From NCBI GenBank assembly GCA_002437405.1, contig DJPO01000113.1, positions 1 through 9,464 of the forward strand: 9,464 nucleotides of DNA. Direction: 5' to 3'. Source of the stretch: Opitutia bacterium UBA6410 (lineage in GTDB: Bacteria > Verrucomicrobiota > Verrucomicrobiia > Opitutales > Intestinicryptomonadaceae). The translations under genes were made by a program, and so were the position numbers. The notes under the pieces are model-generated. The model was not told where the DNA came from. It saw only the letters and a program-made list of their open reading frames with translations, and ran no database searches. This document shows, one piece after another, positions 5,192 through 9,464 of the stretch (the first letter of the stretch is position 1; each line of letters starts with the position of its first letter).

Positions 5192-6541
5192 ATGCAAGCG
5201 GACAAATTTTTTCTGCCGTACCAAAGGGCGTGGATTGAGGATAGGTCGCGCATAAAGATAATGGAGAAGTCGCGGCAAATCGGAATGAGCTGGACTGCCG
5301 CGTATTCGCTCGTGCGGGCGCATTCCCTGCGCGGGGCGAAGCTCGACTCGTGGGTCTGCTCGCGCGACGAGCTTCAGGCGCGCCTGTTCCTCGGCGACTG
5401 TGTGAAATTCGCGAACATTCTGAACCTCGCCGCCGCCGAATTCTCCGCCCCCGTCTGCGGCGACTGCTCCGCCAACTCCGTCGGATTCTCGAACGGCACG
5501 CGCATTTGGTCGCTCTCCTCGAACGTCGATGCGCAGGCGGGCAAACGCGGCACGCGCGTGCTCGACGAATTCGCCCTGCACCCCGAACCCGAACGCCTCT
5601 ACGCCGTCGCCTACCCCGGGATAACATGGGGCGGAAGCCTCGAAATAATCTCGACCCACAGAGGCTCGGCGAACTTCTTCAAAAAATTGGTGGACGAAGC
5701 CCGATACGGCGGCAACCCGAAAAAAATTTCGCTGCACAGGACGACGCTCTCCGACGCGCTCGAACAGGGCTTTTTATCCAAGCTCAAGTCCGCGCTCCCC
5801 GAGGGGCACGAAGTCCGCGAAATGGACGAAGGCGAATATTTCGACTATGTGAAAAATTCGTGCGCCGACGAGGAAAGTTTTTTGCAGGAATACATGTGCA
5901 CCCCCGCCGACGACTCCGCGGGGTTTGTCTCCTACGACTGCATCGCACGCTGCACCTACAAGCGCGACGAAACGCAGTGGCGAAATATCGGGGCGGGTTC
6001 GCTCTATCTTGGCGTCGACGTGGGGCGCAGCCGCGACCTCTCGGTTTTCTGGCTGCTCGAGCGCGTGGGCGACACGCTCTATACGCGCGAAGTGAGCGTG
6101 CTTTCCGATATTCCGTTTTCGGAGCAGGAGGCGGAGCTGCACCGCTTCCTGAGCCTGCCGAATCTGCGCCGCGCGTGCATAGACCAAAGCGGCTTGGGCA
6201 GGCAGTTCGCCGAAAGGGCGGTCGAACGCTACGGAAGCTCGCGAATTGCGGGGATTTCGTTCACGGCTGGGACGAAGGAAACGCTCGCCTACCCGCTGCG
6301 CTCGAGATTCGAGGACGCGAAAATCCGCATACCCGACGATTTGGAAATAGTCGCCGACATCAGAAGCGTGCGCAAGGAAGTCGGCGCGGGCGGGACTCTG
6401 CGCTTTTGCGCCGAACGCACGCGCGACGGCCACGCCGACAGATTTTGGGCACTCGCGCTTGCCGTAAACGCGGCGGGAAGCGAAAAATCGAGCGGCGGAA
6501 TGTCGCTACTGCCGAACAAAATGCCAGATTTCATTTGGTAG
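5192..6541 (+). CDS. Phage large terminase, FluMu gp28 type (TerL)
   Basis: ATPase-nuclease motor that cuts phage DNA and pumps it into the prohead. The 449-aa protein opens with FFLPYQRAWIEDRSRIKIMEKSRQIGMSW, the classic start of Mu-like gp28 proteins; the Walker A-like SRQIGMS is at 27-33. Walker B is VLDEFA (D125, E126), and the coupling motif is ISTHRG (153-158). The RNase H-fold nuclease has its acidic residues: D276 in YLGVDVGRSRD, D331 in CIDQSGLGRQFAE and D412/D416 in RDGHADRFWALALA. All catalytic elements are present and the frame is unbroken, so it looks functional. It is shorter than Mu gp28 (about 550 aa), mostly at the ends. The ATG lies 3 nt after the small-terminase stop, with no SD, implying translational coupling. 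No portal gene follows, which is unusual. Confidence 0.92.
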   Translation: MQADKFFLPYQRAWIEDRSRIKIMEKSRQIGMSWTAAYSLVRAHSLRGAKLDSWVCSRDELQARLFLGDCVKFANILNLAAAEFSAPVCGDCSANSVGFSNGTRIWSLSSNVDAQAGKRGTRVLDEFALHPEPERLYAVAYPGITWGGSLEIISTHRGSANFFKKLVDEARYGGNPKKISLHRTTLSDALEQGFLSKLKSALPEGHEVREMDEGEYFDYVKNSCADEESFLQEYMCTPADDSAGFVSYDCIARCTYKRDETQWRNIGAGSLYLGVDVGRSRDLSVFWLLERVGDTLYTREVSVLSDIPFSEQEAELHRFLSLPNLRRACIDQSGLGRQFAERAVERYGSSRIAGISFTAGTKETLAYPLRSRFEDAKIRIPDDLEIVADIRSVRKEVGAGGTLRFCAERTRDGHADRFWALALAVNAAGSEKSSGGMSLLPNKMPDFIW

Positions 6542-6603
6542 CGGCGCGAAAAGAAAAAAAACCGCAAATCAAAGCGGGCGCAAAAGCCGTAAATAAGGGG
6601 AAT

Positions 6604-6690
6604 CCGCCACACCGCGCAACGCCACACCGCCAACATACGTCAGCACACCGCGCAACGTATGCCCTCATAGCGCGCAACGCACACAAACCG
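6604..6690. repeat. Cluster of short repeats, unit CACACCGCGCAACG
   Basis: CACACCGCGCAACG occurs exactly at 6608-6621 and 6644-6657. A one-base-shorter variant CACACCGCCAACA lies at 6623-6635, and GCGCGCAACG followed by CACAC at 6670-6684. Unit starts are spaced about 15, 21 and 25 nt, so this is a degenerate cluster rather than a regular array. The third copy is enclosed by a 7-bp inverted repeat, CATACGT (6634-6640) and ACGTATG (6655-6661). Possible roles are protein-binding sites or decayed repeats; the function is unknown. Confidence 0.55.
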
Positions 6691-6741
6691 TACAACACGT
6701 CCGCGCCCGCTCCGCGCGTAAAAAAAAACGCCCCACGCAAA

Positions 6742-6819
6742 GCCCCCAAACCCCGATTTTCCGCCGAGTCCGCGGGCGCGATTTCCGCCGCGACCCGCAA
6801 AATCGGGCGATTCGGGGGC
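6742..6819. repeat. Long imperfect hairpin after the terminase operon
   Basis: A 78-nt self-complementary element built of three stacked stems. These are GCCCCC (6742-6747) with GGGGGC (6814-6819), CCCGATTTT (6752-6760) with AAAATCGGG (6799-6807), and GCGGGCGCG (6772-6780) with CGCGACCCGC (6789-6798, one bulged A). The apical loop is 8 nt (6781-6788) and there is an 11-nt side bulge (6761-6771). On the + strand it is followed by GTCGCGTTTTGC, so it may act as the operon's terminator, or be a small structured RNA or REP-like element. Confidence 0.5.
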
Positions 6820-7057
6820 GTCGCGTTTTGCAAAGTCTTTAGAGCAGTGGGTTGGCGGATTCCGAAATAAAAAAATTATTTCATATTTTTATTGACTGTC
6901 CCCCAAAAAATCCTAACGTGGGAAATCAAAAGAAGGGCGGAGCGTCTATTTGATAAATATTTGCAATTTATTGAACTCGGCGATTTGCATTATTCTTTCT
7001 ACTTCGAGAAAACCCCGCAGTAGATTTTCCTTATAACAACCAATCCAAAAAAATAAT

Positions 7058-7333
7058 ATGAATAAAGCAGAACTCGTTCTTGAAATCCAGAAACTCCTCG
7101 GCAAGGAAGCTACCAAGGCTTGCGCCGAAACGGCACTCAATGTTGTTCTCGCCGCCATCACCTCCGGCGTCAAGAAGAACAAGATGCTCCGTCTCATCGG
7201 CTTCGGTACTTTCTCGGTAGTAGAACGCAAGGCGCGCATGGGCATCAACCCCCAGACGAAAGCCAAAATCAAGATCAAGGCTTCCAAGGTTGTTAAGTTC
7301 AAGCCCGGTGCCGACTTCAAGCTTTCCAAGTAA
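7058..7333 (+). CDS. hup: HU-family DNA-binding protein
   Basis: Small nucleoid-associated protein that binds and bends DNA as a dimer. The 91-aa product has the standard HU layout: two N-terminal helices (MNKAELVLEIQKLLG...AETALNVVLAAIT), the body strand MLRLIGFGTFSVVERKAR (43-60) with GFGTF at 48-52, and the DNA-binding arm with RMGINPQT. P65 is the intercalating proline, and the family-typical KIKIKASKVVKFKPGADFK end follows. Length is standard. The ATG at 7058 is fixed by homology; the leader has no Shine-Dalgarno but contains CAACCA 15 nt upstream. Codon use (many AAG, GCC, CTC, ATC; few GCG or CGC) differs from its neighbours, as expected for a highly expressed gene. It appears monocistronic with its own strong terminator. 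Nothing ties it to the phage operon, although IHF/HU proteins can assist phage DNA transactions. Confidence 0.95.
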   Translation: MNKAELVLEIQKLLGKEATKACAETALNVVLAAITSGVKKNKMLRLIGFGTFSVVERKARMGINPQTKAKIKIKASKVVKFKPGADFKLSK

Positions 7334-7351
7334 GGCTCGGAAATTTTTAAG

Positions 7352-7382
7352 AAAAAAGTCCGCGAAAAGCGGACTTTTTTTT
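7352..7382 (+). terminator. Rho-independent terminator of the HU gene
   Basis: A perfect 12-bp stem (AAAAAAGTCCGC at 7352-7363, GCGGACTTTTTT at 7369-7380) with a GAAAA loop runs into eight Ts. It starts 18 nt after the HU stop codon. The A-run on the other arm gives some capacity on the minus strand as well. Confidence 0.92.
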
Positions 7383-7620
7383 GTGCCCCATTTCCCCGCA
7401 AATATCGAGGGGATAGAAATATTTTCAGGAAAAAACAATAAAATATCCGACAGCAAAGCCGCGCCACAAAAGCCGTTTTCCCTTTTCGCCGAAAAAACCT
7501 TTACCTGCCCGCACACAAAAAAAAAGAAAAAAATTCCGCAGATTTTTTTCTTTTCCGAAAAATCCGCCCCCAATCCTACGCCGCGCCGAGCAACCCCGAA
7601 AACGCGCCCTCCGCAGATGT
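7383..7620. other. Gene-free stretch between convergent HU and glgP genes
   Basis: No supportable gene on either strand. The sequence is A-rich with a 12-bp A/T hairpin at 7522-7554 (AAAAGAAAAAAA at 7522-7533, TTTTTTTCTTTT at 7543-7554, 9-nt loop). That hairpin could be a bidirectional back-up terminator. A 110-codon open frame crossing here (7290-7622) starts inside the HU gene in another frame and has a low-complexity composition, so I do not call it. Confidence 0.55.
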
Positions 7621-7650
7621 AAAAAAAAGCGGGCACATTTCTGCGCCCGC
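7621..7650 (-). terminator. Rho-independent terminator of glgP
   Basis: On the minus strand GCGGGCGCA and TGTGCCCGC form a 9-bp stem with one G-U pair and a GAAA tetraloop (7629-7637 with 7642-7650), followed by eight Ts (7621-7628). It lies 29 nt after the glgP stop. Between them is a further 8-bp AT-rich dyad (TCGAAAAA at 7654-7661, TTTTTCGA at 7672-7679). Confidence 0.9.
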
Positions 7651-7679
7651 CATTCGAAAAAAACTTTAAAATTTTTCGA

Positions 7680-9464
7680 TTAAAGCTTCCAGATATCTTT
7701 CGCGTATTCTTCGATTGTTCTGTCGGAGGAGAAGAAGCCCATTCTTGCCGTATTGTTTATGACAATCTTCGCCCATCTCTTCTTGTCTCTGAACGCTTCG
7801 TCGACCTTCGCCTGAACGTCGCAGTACGACTGGTAGTCGGCGCAGACCATAAACGGATCGCCCCAGTCGAGAATCGACTTTCTAAGCGGCATAAACGCCG
7901 ACGGATTTTCGGGCATAAAGTAGTCCGAAACGAGCCAATCCAAGACGTCTTTCAAATCCTTGTTGTTTTGGTAGTATGTCCACGGATTGTAGCCGCGCGC
8001 GCGCTTGTCCTGAACTTCGGAGACGTTCATACCGAAGATGAACATATTTTCCTCGCCGACAGCCTGCAGGATTTCGATGTTCGCGCCGTCGAGCGTTCCG
8101 ATAGTCGTCGCGCCGTTGAGTGCGAGCTTCATATTGCCCGTGCCCGAAGCCTCCTTGCCTGCGGTGGAAATCTGTTCGGACAAATCCGCCGCGGGAATGA
8201 TATTCATCGCCAGCGACACGCTGTAATTGGGGATAAACGCAACCTTGAGTTTGCCCTTGATGCGCGGGTCGTTGTTGATTTTTTCGCCGACCTTGTTTAT
8301 AGCGAAGATAATGTTCTTTGCGATGTCGTAGCCTGGGGCGGATTTCGCGCCGAAGATGAATACGCGCGGGGCGATGTCCAAATCGGGATTGTGGAGCAGC
8401 TTTTTATAGAGTGTGAGAATGTGCAGCAGGTTCAGGTGCTGGCGTTTGTACTCGTGCAGACGCTTGATTTGCACGTCGAAGAGCGCGTTCGGGTCGACCT
8501 CTATGCCGCACTTTTCCTTGATAATCGCCGCCATGCGCTTTTTATTCTCGAGCTTGACGCGCATAAATTCGCGCTGGAAGCTTTCGTCGTCGGCGTATTT
8601 TTCGATTGCGCGGATTGCGTCCAAATCCTTCGGCCAGCAGACGCCCTTGACCTTCGAGTCGATGAGCTTCGAGAGTCCGGGGTTGCAGACTTTAAGCCAT
8701 CTGCGGGGGGTCACGCCGTTTGTCTTGTTGTTGAATTTTTCGGGCGAGAAGTCGTAGAAATCGCGCAGGACGCTCTCCTTGAGAAGCTCCGTGTGCAACG
8801 CCGCAACGCCGTTTACGCTGAAGCTGCCCACTACCGCCAGATACGCCATGCGCAGCATCTTCGGGTTGCCCTCTTCGACAATCGAGAGAGCCTCGAGCTT
8901 GCGGTCGTCGTTGGGGTAGCGTTCCGCGACTTTGCGCAGCCAGCGCGCGTTGATTTCGTAGATAATCTGCAAGTGGCGCGGCAGGAGTTTTTCGAAGAAA
9001 GCGACAGACCACTTTTCGAGGGCTTCGGGCAGAAGCGTGTGGTTGGTGTATGCGAAAATCTTTTCGCACATGCCCCACGATTCGTCCCAAGAGAGACGGT
9101 ATTCGTCGAGCAGAATGCGCATAAGCTCGGGAATCGCGATTGCCGGGTGCGTGTCGTTGAGCTGGATAACCGTCTTTTCGACGAATTTCGACCAGTCCGT
9201 GTGGTTTTCCCAGTAGCGGCGGATAATGTCCTGCAGCGAGCACGACACGAAGAAGTACTGCTGGAGCAGGCGGAGGATTTTGCCGTTTTCGGTCTTGTCG
9301 TTGGGATAGAGAACTTTTGAAATTGTCTCGCTCATCGCCTTTTCGTGAACCGCCTGAGCGTAGCCGCCTTCGTTGAATGCGCCCAAATCGAATTCGTTCG
9401 ACGCGCGCGATTCCCACAAGCGCAGGAAGTTGACGGTCTTCGCGCCGAAGCCCACGACGGGAAT
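7680..9464 (-). CDS. glgP: Glycogen/alpha-glucan phosphorylase, partial (N-terminus beyond the window)
   Basis: Cytoplasmic PLP enzyme that releases glucose-1-phosphate from alpha-1,4-glucans such as glycogen. The window holds the C-terminal 594 codons; the frame is open through the right edge (IPVVGFGAKTVN...), so about 230 N-terminal residues are missing. The GTG at 9453-9455 is an internal valine, not the start. Landmarks in order are KTVNFLRLWES, QLNDTHPAIAIPELMR, the NKTNGVTPRRWL segment, VQIKRLHEYKRQHLN, GAKSAPGYDIAK, VAFIPNYSVSLA and EASGTGNMKLALNGATTIGTLDGANIEI. The lysine in GTGNMK (codon 8127-8129) carries PLP. The C-terminus IEEYAKDIWKL is family-typical, so the gene is complete at this end. 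It converges with the HU gene, each with its own terminator. A maltodextrin phosphorylase (MalP) specificity cannot be excluded. Confidence 0.95.
   Translation of the reverse strand: MPVVGFGAKTVNFLRLWESRASNEFDLGAFNEGGYAQAVHEKAMSETISKVLYPNDKTENGKILRLLQQYFFVSCSLQDIIRRYWENHTDWSKFVEKTVIQLNDTHPAIAIPELMRILLDEYRLSWDESWGMCEKIFAYTNHTLLPEALEKWSVAFFEKLLPRHLQIIYEINARWLRKVAERYPNDDRKLEALSIVEEGNPKMLRMAYLAVVGSFSVNGVAALHTELLKESVLRDFYDFSPEKFNNKTNGVTPRRWLKVCNPGLSKLIDSKVKGVCWPKDLDAIRAIEKYADDESFQREFMRVKLENKKRMAAIIKEKCGIEVDPNALFDVQIKRLHEYKRQHLNLLHILTLYKKLLHNPDLDIAPRVFIFGAKSAPGYDIAKNIIFAINKVGEKINNDPRIKGKLKVAFIPNYSVSLAMNIIPAADLSEQISTAGKEASGTGNMKLALNGATTIGTLDGANIEILQAVGEENMFIFGMNVSEVQDKRARGYNPWTYYQNNKDLKDVLDWLVSDYFMPENPSAFMPLRKSILDWGDPFMVCADYQSYCDVQAKVDEAFRDKKRWAKIVINNTARMGFFSSDRTIEEYAKDIWKL

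Larger units (their letters stand above)
6542..7057. other. 516-nt non-coding stretch between TerL and the HU gene
   Basis: No convincing gene is seen on either strand. One + frame stays open to 6870 but runs antiparallel to any known motif and is a shadow of TerL continued into repetitive, Lys/Arg/Pro-rich sequence. Composition changes along the stretch: 6600-6720 is C/A-rich with short repeats, 6742-6819 is GC-rich and strongly self-complementary, and 6860-7057 is AT-rich and probably holds the HU-gene promoter. A TTGACT at 6892-6897 is the best -35-like box there, but it has no good -10 partner. A 6-bp dyad TCTACT/AGTAGA (6998-7003 and 7019-7024) lies in the likely HU leader. No tRNA or attachment-site pair was found. 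Confidence 0.6.

Noticed and set aside
6604..6690. CRISPR array
   Set aside because: Units are only about 14 nt, degenerate, and spaced 15-25 nt apart with no real spacers. No cas genes are present.
5350..6870. 506-codon + frame overlapping TerL and running 330 nt past its stop, possibly reached by -1 frameshifting
   Set aside because: Inside TerL it is a shadow frame. Past the stop it is low-complexity and covers the repeat cluster and hairpin. I see no convincing slippery site with a downstream structure near the TerL stop.
4056..6900. Ends of a transposable (Mu-type) element or att sites flanking the terminase operon
   Set aside because: I looked for matching direct or inverted repeats on both sides (3974-4113 against 6542-7057) and for a tRNA target, and found none beyond short A/T matches. 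No transposase or integrase is in the window.
6892..6919. HU-gene promoter at TTGACT (6892-6897)
   Set aside because: The -35 match is good, but the sequence 16-17 nt downstream (TAACGT) is a poor -10 box and the leader would be over 130 nt. Not strong enough to call.
7968..9320. 450-codon + frame opposite glgP
   Set aside because: Antisense shadow of a strongly conserved phosphorylase, with no recognisable domain.
9453..9455. GTG as the start codon of glgP
   Set aside because: The frame is open to the window edge and the upstream codons (Ile-Pro-Val) continue phosphorylase-like sequence, so the gene is simply cut by the window.

Overview
The window looks like the chromosome of a GC-rich Gram-negative bacterium. 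Three gene types are present: housekeeping genes (acpP, fabF, a HU-type histone-like gene, glgP), a secreted glycoside hydrolase, and a small phage packaging cluster. A Verrucomicrobiota (Opitutae-like) or related PVC origin is my best guess. It rests on protein style, the secreted GH50-like enzyme and the lack of Shine-Dalgarno sequences before the housekeeping genes. No marker gene here settles it.

Layout. Positions 1-1685 hold the acpP-fabF fatty-acid pair on the minus strand (acpP first, then fabF), separated by a 129-nt spacer with two hairpins. Positions 1686-1894 are a divergent promoter region. Positions 1895-3973 (+) encode a 692-aa exported enzyme of the GH50 beta-agarase type with both catalytic glutamates. 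Positions 4114-6541 (+) are a tight four-gene operon resembling the packaging end of Mu-like phages: a membrane-anchored coiled-coil protein, a small winged-helix protein, a small-terminase-like protein and an apparently intact FluMu gp28-type large terminase. No portal, protease, capsid or tail gene follows. Instead there is a 516-nt non-coding stretch with a short repeat cluster and a long imperfect hairpin, and then a HU gene (7058-7333, +) with a strong terminator. Glycogen phosphorylase (minus strand) converges from the right and runs off the window edge.

How the parts relate. AcpP carries the acyl chain that FabF elongates. GlgP mobilises stored glucan. HU is a nucleoid protein. The GH50-like enzyme would act on extracellular or periplasmic galactan. 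These genes do not form one pathway. The unusual part is the orphan terminase operon. It has a good sigma70-like promoter whose predicted start point falls at the first ATG, and a perfect 9-bp dyad overlaps its -35 box. A second point is a CAACCA hexamer shared by the SD-less leaders of fabF, acpP and the HU gene.
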